This document shows positions 1 through 7,349 of a stretch of 64,000 nucleotides of DNA, piece by piece. A model generated the notes under the pieces. It saw only the letters and a list, made by a program, of their open reading frames with translations. It searched no databases and was not told the DNA's origin. Position numbers and translations under genes: made by a program. Origin of the DNA: Actinomadura macrotermitis (GTDB lineage: Bacteria > Actinomycetota > Actinomycetes > Streptosporangiales > Streptosporangiaceae); assembly GCF_009604375.1 (NCBI RefSeq), contig NZ_WEGH01000003.1, positions 1,469,102 to 1,533,101 of the forward strand, in the 5' to 3' direction. The stretch's first letter is position 1. Each line of letters starts with the position of its first letter.

Positions 1-266
1 AGGTACTCCTCGCCGTTGTACTTGACCTCGGTGCCGCCGTACTTGCTGTACAGCACCACGTCGCCGACGGCGACGTCGAGCGGCACGCGGTCGCCCTTGT
101 CGTCGACGCGGCCCGGCCCGACGGCCAGGACGGTGCCCTCCTGGGGCTTCTCCTTGGCGGTGTCGGGAATCACCAGACCCGACGCGGTGGTGGTCTCGGC
201 CTCAAGCGGCTGGACGACGATGCGGTCCTCGAGCGGCTTGAGCACAACCTTGGTGGCGGTCGTCAT
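1..266 (-). CDS. groES: Co-chaperonin GroES, 3'-truncated by window edge
   Basis: GroES is the heptameric lid of the cytoplasmic GroEL chaperonin. The frame reads MTTATKVVLKPLEDRIVV at its start, followed by the mobile-loop region (TASGLVIPDTAKEKPQ) and the core VGDVVLYSKYGGTEVKY, all typical of Hsp10. The ATG at 266-264 is the first start after a purine-rich GGGGAGGTCAG stretch. About 88 codons are present, and roughly a dozen C-terminal codons lie beyond base 1. A promoter (424-452) and a CIRCE operator (391-417) sit upstream, so HrcA heat-shock control is expected. groEL would normally follow outside the window. Confidence 0.97.
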   Translation of the reverse strand, partial: MTTATKVVLKPLEDRIVVQPLEAETTTASGLVIPDTAKEKPQEGTVLAVGPGRVDDKGDRVPLDVAVGDVVLYSKYGGTEVKYNGEEY

Positions 267-390
267 GATCTGACCTCCCCTTCGATTGGTCCTCGGACGG
301 CCTGGTCGGCCGTCCGGCACATGTGACAGAGAAGGCGACCTGGGACCGGCCTGTCGTCGCGGGTGCCAGACCGAACCTGTGTCGCGCTGA

Positions 391-417
391 TTGGCACTCT
401 ACCGTGGAGAGTGCCAG
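391..417. promoter_or_regulatory. CIRCE operator (HrcA binding site)
   Basis: The site reads TTGGCACTC, nine spacer bases (400-408), then GAGTGCCAG. This matches the CIRCE consensus TTAGCACTC-N9-GAGTGCTAA with near-perfect arms. It lies 6 bp downstream of the groES -10 hexamer, where bound HrcA would block initiation. HrcA binding is established for this element; its use here is inferred. Confidence 0.95.
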
Positions 418-423
418 TCATGG

Positions 424-452
424 ACATTATGCCGCGCCCGCTAGCCCGTCAA
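424..452 (-). promoter_or_regulatory. groES promoter, TTGACG-17-TAATGT
   Basis: On the minus strand, TTGACG (452-447) is followed by a 17-bp spacer and TAATGT (429-424). This is close to the principal-sigma consensus. The predicted transcription start falls at the edge of, or inside, the CIRCE element. Confidence 0.75.
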
Positions 453-504
453 CACGGGAACGGTCAACCCGCGGCATGGTCCGGCGGTCGCTAACGTCCA
501 GCGT

Positions 505-1707
505 ATGGACATCGAGGGGTTCCGCGCGCTGCTGACACCCGAGGGCGCGCGAGTGCTCGCCGAGGCGGCCGGCGCGGACGTGACCGAAGGCGGCCTGCTG
601 GCCACCGCGTCGCGGCTGCGGGAGCGGTATCCGGCCGGCCTGGTCGCCGCCGCGCTGACGCAGGTGCGGCTGCGCGAGCGGGCCCGCGCCAAGTTCGGCG
701 ACGACGCGGCGCGGATGTTCTTCACCCCGGCGGGGCTGGAGCAGTCGACCCGGTCGGCCGTGGCCGACCACCGGGCGCGCCGGTTCGCCGCGCACGTGAC
801 GGGTCCGGTACTGGAACTGGGCTGCGGCATCGGCGGCGACCTGCTCGCCCGTGCGCGCGCGGGCCTGCGCGGCGAGGGCGTCGAGCTGGACCCGCTGACG
901 GCCGAGGTCGCGCGGGCGAACCTCGCGGTCTTCGGGCTGGAGGACCTGGCGTCGGTCCGGGTCGGCGACGCGACCGAGCAGGATCCGGCCGGCTTCGGCG
1001 CGGTCTTCGCCGACCCGGGCCGGCGCACCGCCCGCGGCCGGGTGTTCGACCCGCGTTCCTACGAGCCGCCGCTGGACGTCGTCCTCGACCTGGCCGGGAA
1101 GGTGCCGGCGGCGTGCGCGAAGGTCGCGCCGGGCATCCCGCACGAGGCCGTCCCGGACGGCGCCGAGGCCGAGTGGGTCTCGGTCGGCGGCGAGGTGAAG
1201 GAGGCGGCGCTGTGGCTCGGCGGCCTGGCCGGCGACGTCCGCCGCCGCGCCACCCTGATCACCGCCGGCGGGACCGCCACCCTCACCCCCGACCCGGCCC
1301 TCGGCGATCCGGACGTGCGCGGCTGGGGACGCTACCTGTACGAACCGGACGGCGCCGTCATCCGCGCCCATCTGGTCGCCGAGGTCGCGGCGGCGGTGGG
1401 CGGCGGCCTGGCCGACCCGCGCATCGCCTACGTCACCTCCGACGAGCTGCGCCCGACGCCGTTCGCCGCCGCCTACGAGGTCGAGGACGTGCTGCCGTTC
1501 TCGCTGAAGCGGCTGAAGGCCGAGCTGCGGCGCCGCGAGGTGGGCGTGCTGACGATCAAGAAGCGGGGGTCGGCGCTGGAGGTCGACAAGCTGCGCCGCG
1601 ACCTCGGCTTCGCGCGCCGGGCGCCGCGCGGCGCCACCGCGATGACGGTGGTGCTGACCCGGGTCGGGGAGGCTCCGGTGGCCCTGCTCGCCCGCCCGGC
1701 CCGCTGA
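505..1707 (+). CDS. Class I SAM-dependent methyltransferase with THUMP-like C-terminal domain
   Basis: A 400-residue cytoplasmic protein. The SAM-binding signature VLELGCGIGGDLLARA lies near residues 101-116, followed by the acidic strand GVELDPLTAEVARANL and a conserved ADPGRR motif. The C-terminal part (about 300-395) resembles the THUMP-like domain attached to this actinobacterial methyltransferase family; an RNA substrate is inferred from that, not shown. The ATG at 505 has no Shine-Dalgarno sequence. A TAACGT hexamer at 492-497 ends 7 bp before it, which fits a leaderless transcript. It diverges from groES, and both share the 267-504 regulatory gap. Confidence 0.85.
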   Translation: MDIEGFRALLTPEGARVLAEAAGADVTEGGLLATASRLRERYPAGLVAAALTQVRLRERARAKFGDDAARMFFTPAGLEQSTRSAVADHRARRFAAHVTGPVLELGCGIGGDLLARARAGLRGEGVELDPLTAEVARANLAVFGLEDLASVRVGDATEQDPAGFGAVFADPGRRTARGRVFDPRSYEPPLDVVLDLAGKVPAACAKVAPGIPHEAVPDGAEAEWVSVGGEVKEAALWLGGLAGDVRRRATLITAGGTATLTPDPALGDPDVRGWGRYLYEPDGAVIRAHLVAEVAAAVGGGLADPRIAYVTSDELRPTPFAAAYEVEDVLPFSLKRLKAELRRREVGVLTIKKRGSALEVDKLRRDLGFARRAPRGATAMTVVLTRVGEAPVALLARPAR

Positions 1708-2291
1708 TCGAGCCCAAAGATCTTCGCGACCGCGCCGAACGCCAAGCCCGGCCCTGGAACCCACCATGGACGCGCAAATCAAGCCGCTTTCCGGCATTGC
1801 GTTGACCAGTATTTACAGCGGTCCGGCAAGGCCGTATAGGCGACGCCAATCCGCGCCTCAGCAGGAAAGCACGGCGCCGACCGGCACATAGGGTCCGCCG
1901 CCGGAGGGTGAGCGCCCAGAATGCGACCGTGAAATGGTTCGAACGCGCCCCGGCGGGCAATATTCGATCATGGCCACCGGCATGACCGCGACCATCCCGC
2001 CGCGCGCCAACTGGTGATCTGCCGCCATATATCGGCACCTGGCGCCGCCGTCCCGCCCGGACGTGCGGCCGCCATCACCGCATATGCTCGATTCCCCCGC
2101 CAACCCGGGGAAACCGGTACCCCGGCGGATCATCGCCACGTCCCGCCCCTCCGGGATATCAAGCGCATTCCACCGAACTCGTAATGTTCCCTGCTCCGTC
2201 TTATAGCGGTGCTCTGCACGCACTACAGTGAGCCCTTCACGATTCATTGCCGCGCGCCATTTCATCGCGTCGGCACACGAAGGAGCATCGG
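1708..2291. other. 584-bp gene-free interval
   Basis: This stretch is lower in GC than its neighbours. It holds no frame with a convincing start, codon bias or recognisable protein. The minus-strand open frame at 1858-2400 runs into the coding region of the next gene and is not credible. The interval probably contains the promoter of the coiled-coil gene, but I could not fix -35/-10 elements. No strong terminator was found after the methyltransferase. Confidence 0.6.
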
Positions 2292-3920
2292 GTGGAAACG
2301 AATCACAACTTCCTGCAGACGGGGGGTCAACCGGTCTCGGACCGGATGCGGGAGTTGCTCGCCCGTGCGGCGCAGGACCACGTCTATGAACAGCGCACAC
2401 AGGGTCAGGTGCTGGACGAGATCCGCCAGCGGCTCGAAGGCATGGAGTGGCTTCTACGCGAGGTGCGGGAGCGCGAGCTCACCGGCCTCACCGGCCAGCT
2501 GGACGGCGTCCGGGGCGTGGTCGACGAGCTGACCGGCAAGCCCCCGGAATGGGCCCAGGGCATCGCCGAGCATCTCGACGCGGTGAGCGAGCGGGTCAAA
2601 CCGGTCGCCGAGCTGCCGGCGCTGTGGGCCGACGTCGGCGTCGTCTCCGAGCACGTCGACGAGGGCCTGAACCGCATCCAGCTCGTCCTGGACTCCGCGC
2701 AGCACATCACCGACGCCACCCACCAGGCGTCGCAGCGCATGGCGGAGATGACCAAGCGCCTGGACAAGCTGCAGGGCAGCATGGAGGCGGCGTCGGTCCG
2801 GTTCAACCGGCTGGACAAGTCGCTGGCCGACCTCGGGCACCACTCCGAGCGGCTGGAGCACTCGATCACCGGGATCAGCACCCGGGTCGACCAGTCGCTG
2901 AGCGAGATGGCCGAGCGGGTGGAGCAGGGGCTGGAGGCGGTCAACGGCCGGGTCGAAGGGGTCGGCGGCCGGCTGGACGGGCTGGACGGAAGGCTGGACG
3001 GGCTCGATGGCCGCCTCGAGGGGCTGTCGGGCAAGCTGACGGGGCTGGACGGCCGGTTCGTCCGCATCGACGAGCGGATCGGGCAGCTGCCCGCCACCTT
3101 GGAGATCACCGAGCTGCACCGCAAGCTGACCGAGCTGGCCGAGCGCCCGCAACTCGACCACAGCGAGCGCTTCGACGCGCTGGAACGGCGGGTCGGCCAG
3201 GCGGTCGAGCCGCTGGTGGAGGAGCTGCGCGCGCGGCCGGACCGGGACGAGGTCAAGGCGACCATGTCGCAGATCGCCGAGACCGCCTACAGCGACGTCG
3301 CCAAGCGGATGGACGAGTTCTCCCGCCGCTTCGAGGACGTGCACGACGACGTCCGCAAGCGCATCGAGGGCATCCACGAGGAGGTCACCAAGAAGGTCGA
3401 CGACGCCCTGGAGGAGTTCACCAACCAGGTCGACATCGTGTCCCGCCGGGTCGAGTCGGTGCACGTGGACGTCACCAAGCAGGTGGAGTCGGTGCACAAC
3501 GAGGTGTCCCGGCAGGTCACCGGCGTGCACAGCGACGTCAGCAAGCGCATCGACGTCATCCACGACGACGTCACCCGCCAGGTGGCGGGCCTGCACGAGA
3601 ACGTCACCAAGCAGGTCGGCAGCATCCAGCAGGACGTCTCGCGCCAGGTCGACGGCGTCCAGGAGGAGTTCGGCAAGCGCGTGGACGGTGTCCAGGACGA
3701 GGTGACCCGCCGCGCCGAGGCGGTGCAGGCGGCGCTGAGCGGCCGGTTCGAGGACGTGCAGGACGAGGTCGGCCGCAAGGTCGACATGGTGCACGACGAC
3801 GTCACCAAGCAGGTCACCGCGGTGCACGAGGACGTGCTGAAGCGGCTGTCCACGCTGGAGGAGACGATGCTCGCCCTGGCCGAGGCGCTGCTGCGCCCGC
3901 GCCGCGACGGAAAGGAATGA
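2292..3920 (+). CDS. Long hendecad-repeat coiled-coil protein, function unknown
   Basis: A 542-residue soluble protein with no signal peptide or membrane segment. I chose the GTG at 2292 because GAAGGAG (2279-2285) sits 6 bases upstream; an in-frame ATG at 2247 lacks a ribosome site. It is helical almost throughout: heptad-like segments, then a glycine-containing heptad block (GRLDGLD repeated, about residues 233-260), then regular 11-residue repeats of the form HxDVTKQVxxV to the C-terminus. Such repeats form extended right-handed or amphipathic helices, as in some cytoskeletal, stress and lipid-surface proteins. It is monocistronic, with a terminator at 3952-4012. A structural or scaffolding role is inferred; I do not recognise the family. 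Confidence 0.8.
   Translation: METNHNFLQTGGQPVSDRMRELLARAAQDHVYEQRTQGQVLDEIRQRLEGMEWLLREVRERELTGLTGQLDGVRGVVDELTGKPPEWAQGIAEHLDAVSERVKPVAELPALWADVGVVSEHVDEGLNRIQLVLDSAQHITDATHQASQRMAEMTKRLDKLQGSMEAASVRFNRLDKSLADLGHHSERLEHSITGISTRVDQSLSEMAERVEQGLEAVNGRVEGVGGRLDGLDGRLDGLDGRLEGLSGKLTGLDGRFVRIDERIGQLPATLEITELHRKLTELAERPQLDHSERFDALERRVGQAVEPLVEELRARPDRDEVKATMSQIAETAYSDVAKRMDEFSRRFEDVHDDVRKRIEGIHEEVTKKVDDALEEFTNQVDIVSRRVESVHVDVTKQVESVHNEVSRQVTGVHSDVSKRIDVIHDDVTRQVAGLHENVTKQVGSIQQDVSRQVDGVQEEFGKRVDGVQDEVTRRAEAVQAALSGRFEDVQDEVGRKVDMVHDDVTKQVTAVHEDVLKRLSTLEETMLALAEALLRPRRDGKE
3461..3856 (+). repeat. Twelve in-register 33-bp (11-residue) coding repeats
   Basis: Twelve consecutive 11-residue units, from HVDVTKQVESV to HEDVLKRLSTL, follow each other without a gap. 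Three more units (HDDVRKRIEGI, HEEVTKKVDDA, LEEFTNQVDIV) precede them from 3342, separated by the 7-residue SRRVESV. Position 1 is mostly His or Gln; position 3 is usually Asp or Glu; positions 4, 8 and 11 are usually hydrophobic. Confidence 0.9.
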
Positions 3921-3951
3921 CCGGCGCCGCGTGAGCGGTGCCCGGGCCCGC

Positions 3952-4012
3952 AGGGCGCGGGGCGCCCCGACGAGCAACCCCCTCGGGACGCCCCGCCCTC
4001 TGCTCTGTTTTG
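3952..4012 (+). terminator. Hairpin terminator after the coiled-coil gene
   Basis: AGGGCGCGGGGCGCCCCGA pairs with CTCGGGACGCCCCGCCCT (3982-3999) with small bulges. It is followed by CTGCTCTGTTTTG, a weak T-tract. It lies 31 bp after the stop codon. Confidence 0.65.
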
Positions 4013-4126
4013 TCCCGTGAACGCCCGGCACGCCCGAAGCGGCCGCCCAACGGTCGGCGATGACGTGCACTTTGTTACGTTCCGTCTTCGCAAAATCACT
4101 CCCAATACCCATGGGGATCCGTTTTG

Positions 4127-5056
4127 ATGGATCTCGTGACCGAGTCAGCCTTCCGCCTCCCGCCGAGCCCCGCCACCCTGCGCTGGGTCGAGGAATGCTT
4201 CGGCCGGGGCGCCGAGGTGCGGCTCGTCCGGCCGCTGGCCGGCGGCACCGGGCACGCCAACCACGCGCTGCTGGTGGAGAGCCGCACCGGCAGCCCGCAC
4301 CGGCTGGTGCTGCGCCGCTGGCTCCCCCACGACGGCGGCCTCGCCGCCGCCGAGTTCTCCCCCGAGCGCGAGATCGCCGCGCTGGCCCTGCTGGCCGGCG
4401 CCCAGCTGCCCACCCCGGCGCTGGTCGCCGCCGACCCGGCGGGCGCCTACTGCGACGCGCCCACGCTGCTGATCACCCAGCTGGACGGGCACCCGCCCCG
4501 CCCCTCCCCCGGCGACCTGCCCGAGTACCTCATCCAGCTCGCCGCCGCGCTGCTGTCGGTGCACGCGCTGCGCGGCGCGTCCTCGATGCCGCCCTACGTC
4601 CCCGCCAACCGCCTGGACGAGCGGCGCCCGCCCCGGCACGCGCTGCGCCCGCAGTTGTGGGACCGGGCGTTCGCGACCGGCGCCGGCCCCGCCCCCGAGG
4701 CGCCGTCGCGGTTCATCCACCGCGACTACCAGCTCGACAACACCCTGTGGTCCTACGGGCGGCTGAAGGGCGTGGTCGACTGGTCCGACGCCTCCTACGG
4801 GCCGGTCGCCGTCGACATCGCCGCGATGCGGCTCAGCCTGGCGCTGCTGTACGGCACCTCGGCCGCCACCCGCTTCCTCGCCGCGTTCGACCAGGTCTCC
4901 GGCGGCTACGCCCACGACCCCTACTGGGACGTGCGGGCGCTGCTGGACCTGCTGCCCGAGCGCGACGGCGCCGTCATCGACGAGGTCCACGTCCCCCTCT
5001 ACGAGGACTACCTCGCCGCCCTGCTGGCCGAACTGGGCGCCCCCGCCACCGGGTGA
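4127..5056 (+). CDS. Phosphotransferase family protein (APH fold)
   Basis: A 309-residue cytoplasmic kinase-like enzyme of the aminoglycoside/choline phosphotransferase superfamily. The catalytic loop FIHRDYQLDNTLW contains the Brenner motif HxDxxxxN, and the metal-binding motif VVDWSDASYGPVAVDIA follows; both essential Asp residues are present. The N-lobe has GGTGHANHALLV (glycine loop) and LVLRRW (nucleotide lysine position replaced by Arg). The ATG at 4127 has GGGGA upstream; a TTG one codon earlier is possible. The substrate cannot be read from sequence, and there is no reason to call it a resistance gene. Its stop codon abuts the tsaD stop with no spacer. Confidence 0.8.
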   Translation: MDLVTESAFRLPPSPATLRWVEECFGRGAEVRLVRPLAGGTGHANHALLVESRTGSPHRLVLRRWLPHDGGLAAAEFSPEREIAALALLAGAQLPTPALVAADPAGAYCDAPTLLITQLDGHPPRPSPGDLPEYLIQLAAALLSVHALRGASSMPPYVPANRLDERRPPRHALRPQLWDRAFATGAGPAPEAPSRFIHRDYQLDNTLWSYGRLKGVVDWSDASYGPVAVDIAAMRLSLALLYGTSAATRFLAAFDQVSGGYAHDPYWDVRALLDLLPERDGAVIDEVHVPLYEDYLAALLAELGAPATG

Positions 5057-6094
5057 CTACAGGGTGATCTGCTGCACCGGCAGGCTGGAGTCGGCCGGCA
5101 GCGCCAGGTCCGACGGCGGCAGCCCCGCCGCGACCAGCTCCGAGCCGAGCGCCGCGACCATCGCGCCGTTGTCGGTGCACAGCTTCGGCCGCGGCACCCG
5201 CAGCCGGACGCCCGCCGCGTCGCAGCGCTCCTGCGCCAGCGCGCGCAGCCGCGAGTTCGCGGCCACCCCGCCGCCGATCAGCAGGTCGTCCACCCCGTTG
5301 TCCTTGCAGACCTTCAGCGCCTTGGCGGTGAGCACGTCCACCACGGCCTCCTGGAAGGACGCCGCGACGTCGGCGACCGGCACCGGCTCGCCCGCGCGCT
5401 GCCTGGCCTCCACCCAGCGCGCCACCGCCGTCTTCAGGCCCGAGAACGAGAAGTCGTAGGTGCCGTCGGCGTACTTGCCGCGCGGGAACGCGATCGCCGC
5501 CGGGTCGCCCTCGCGGGCGGCGCGGTCGATGTGCGGGCCGCCGGGGAAGCCGAGGTCCAGCACCCGGGCGACCTTGTCGAACGCCTCGCCCGCCGCGTCG
5601 TCCACGGTGGAGCCGAGCGAGCGCACGTCGCTCGCCACGTCCGGGACGAGCAGCAGCGAGGAGTGGCCGCCCGACACCAGCATCGCCACGCACGGCTTCG
5701 GCAGCGGCCCGTGCTCCAGCTGGTCCACGCACACGTGCGCGGCCAGGTGGTTGACCCCGTACAGCGGCTTGCCGAGCGACAGCGCGTACGCCTTGGCGGC
5801 GGCGACGCCGACCATCAGCGCGCCGGGCAGCCCGGGGCCCGCGGTGACGGCGAACGCGTCCACGTCGGCGAGCGCGATCCGCGCCTCGGCCAGCGCCCGC
5901 TCCACCGTCGCGGTCATCGCCTCCAGGTGCGCGCGCGAGGCGACCTCGGGCACCACCCCGCCGAACCGGGCGTGCTGCTCGACGCTGGAGGCGATCGAGT
6001 CGGCCAGCAGCGTGTGCCCGCGCACGATGCCGACGCCGGTCTCGTCGCAGGAGGTCTCGATGCCGAGGACCAGCGGCTCCGAATCGATGATCAT
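5057..6094 (-). CDS. tsaD: tRNA N6-threonylcarbamoyladenosine transferase TsaD
   Basis: A 345-residue protein, the Kae1/TsaD subunit that transfers threonylcarbamoyl from TC-AMP to A37 of ANN-decoding tRNAs, working with TsaB and TsaE. Metal-binding histidines are in GVNHLAAHV (H116, H120). Further family signatures are GIETSCDETG (11-20), LVSGGHSSL and LGFPGGP. The ATG at 6094 overlaps the rimI stop as ATGA, which indicates translational coupling. It is the last gene of the acpS-to-tsaD minus-strand run, converging directly on the phosphotransferase gene. This is an essential function in most bacteria. Confidence 0.97.
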   Translation of the reverse strand: MIIDSEPLVLGIETSCDETGVGIVRGHTLLADSIASSVEQHARFGGVVPEVASRAHLEAMTATVERALAEARIALADVDAFAVTAGPGLPGALMVGVAAAKAYALSLGKPLYGVNHLAAHVCVDQLEHGPLPKPCVAMLVSGGHSSLLLVPDVASDVRSLGSTVDDAAGEAFDKVARVLDLGFPGGPHIDRAAREGDPAAIAFPRGKYADGTYDFSFSGLKTAVARWVEARQRAGEPVPVADVAASFQEAVVDVLTAKALKVCKDNGVDDLLIGGGVAANSRLRALAQERCDAAGVRLRVPRPKLCTDNGAMVAALGSELVAAGLPPSDLALPADSSLPVQQITL

Positions 6095-6585
6095 TGTTCC
6101 CCCCGGCCGAATCCCACGGCCCGCCGGCCGCGCGGCCGGCGCATCACGATGGCGTCCGTCCCCGACGGCTGGTAGTAGCGCTTGCGCAGGCCGACCCGCG
6201 CGAACCCGAACCGCTCGTACAGCCGGCGGGCCGGGTCGTTGTCGGCGCGGACCTCCAGGAACACCTCGCCGCAGTCGCGGCGCTCGGCCTCGGCCAGCAG
6301 CTCGGCCAGCAGCGCCGCGCCGAGCCCGGCGCCGCGCAGGTCCGCGCGGACCCCGATGGTCTGCACGTCGGCCTGCCCGCCGGCCGCGGCGAGCCCGGCA
6401 TAGCCGACGACCTCCCCGTCCCGCTCGGCGACGACGTAGTGCCGGGTGCGCGGCTGGTCGGCCAGCTCGCCGCGCAGCATCTCCACCGTCCAGGCGGCGT
6501 CGGGGAACAGCTCCTGGTCCAGGGCGTGCACGGCCGGCAGGTCGTCCCAGGTCATCGGGCGCAGCTTGGGCTCGGCGGCGCTCAT
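6091..6585 (-). CDS. rimI: Ribosomal protein S18 alanine N-acetyltransferase family (RimI)
   Basis: A 164-residue GNAT acetyltransferase. The acetyl-CoA loop RGAGLG follows the beta-4 strand (VQTIGVRADLRGAGLGAALL), with EVRADNDPARRLYERFGF in the C-terminal half as in RimI. The N-terminal AEPKLRPMTWDDLPAVHALD starts the fold directly. The start is either the ATG at 6585 or an upstream GTG at 6624 that overlaps the tsaB stop as GTGA; the latter would add 13 residues and give tighter coupling. Its position between tsaB and tsaD is the classic arrangement. The acetylation target (S18 or other N-termini) is inferred from the family. Confidence 0.9.
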   Translation of the reverse strand: MSAAEPKLRPMTWDDLPAVHALDQELFPDAAWTVEMLRGELADQPRTRHYVVAERDGEVVGYAGLAAAGGQADVQTIGVRADLRGAGLGAALLAELLAEAERRDCGEVFLEVRADNDPARRLYERFGFARVGLRKRYYQPSGTDAIVMRRPRGRRAVGFGRGEQ

Positions 6586-6620
6586 GGCCTCGCCTGCGCC
6601 CGGCCCCTCCTCGGGCTCGC

Positions 6621-7307
6621 TCACGCCGGCATGACCTTCTTGCGCGGGCCGGGCTCCTTGGCGTCGGGCCGGCGCAGGTACAGCGGCTCGGGCGGCAGCA
6701 GGTCGGGGCCCTTGCGGCCGGCCAGCCGGGCGATGGCCACCTCGGCCAGCGCGGCCGCGGACGGCAGCAGCGGCTCGGGGCCGAGCCCGGAGGTGCCGAG
6801 GACATCGGGGTACAGGGCCGCGCCCTCGCCGATGACCGGCAGCCCGCCCTCGGCCCCGGCCAGCACGTCGGCGGCGGGCCCGACGGCCGGGGCCGTCGTG
6901 CGCTCGGCCGCCGAGGCGTAGCGGGCCCAGTAGACCTCCTTGCGGCGCGCGTCGGTGGCGACCGCGAACGGCGCCTGCCGGGCCGACGCCCAGGCGATGA
7001 CGTCCAGCGTGCACACGCCGTGCACCGGGATCTTCAGCGCCTCGCCCATGGCGCGCGCGGTGACCAGCCCGACGCGCAGACCGGTGTAGGGGCCGGGGCC
7101 GGCGCCGACGGCGATCGCGCTGAGGTCGGCCGGGACCGCGCCCGCCTCGGCCAGCACGGCCGCGACGGCCGGCACCAGCAGCTCGGTGTGCTTGCGCGTG
7201 CCGGCCTCCTCGGCCACGGCGCGGCTGCGCACGCCCTCTCCGGGCGTCCACTCGTACAGCGCGACGGAGACCGCCGCGGTCGCGGTGTCGAAAGCCAAGA
7301 CCAGCAC
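6621..7307 (-). CDS. tsaB: tRNA threonylcarbamoyladenosine biosynthesis protein TsaB
   Basis: A 228-residue ASKHA-fold partner of TsaD, needed for t6A synthesis and catalytically inactive by itself. LVLAFDTATAAVSVAL at the N-terminus and GAGPGPYTGLRVGLVTARAM in the middle are the family hallmarks. GTG is the start at 7307. The stop overlaps a possible GTG start of rimI. The adjacent tsaD and nearby tsaE complete the pathway apart from tsaC, which is not in this window. Confidence 0.94.
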   Translation of the reverse strand: MLVLAFDTATAAVSVALYEWTPGEGVRSRAVAEEAGTRKHTELLVPAVAAVLAEAGAVPADLSAIAVGAGPGPYTGLRVGLVTARAMGEALKIPVHGVCTLDVIAWASARQAPFAVATDARRKEVYWARYASAAERTTAPAVGPAADVLAGAEGGLPVIGEGAALYPDVLGTSGLGPEPLLPSAAALAEVAIARLAGRKGPDLLPPEPLYLRRPDAKEPGPRKKVMPA

Positions 7308-7349
7308 GTCAGGGAAGCCTAGTCCAGCCGGGCGGGTGCGGGCGCCCGA

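Noticed and set aside
2247..2291. Upstream ATG for the coiled-coil protein
   Set aside because: No Shine-Dalgarno site; the GTG at 2292 has GAAGGAG at the right distance.
1858..2400. Minus-strand 180-codon frame in the 1708-2291 gap
   Set aside because: It overlaps the start of the coiled-coil gene, lacks a ribosome site and has no recognisable domains.
4127..5056. Aminoglycoside resistance gene
   Set aside because: The fold is the broad APH/choline kinase-like superfamily. Nothing in the sequence or context indicates an antibiotic substrate.
5460..7322. Plus-strand 620-codon frame over the tsa genes
   Set aside because: Antisense to tsaD, rimI and tsaB; shadow frame.
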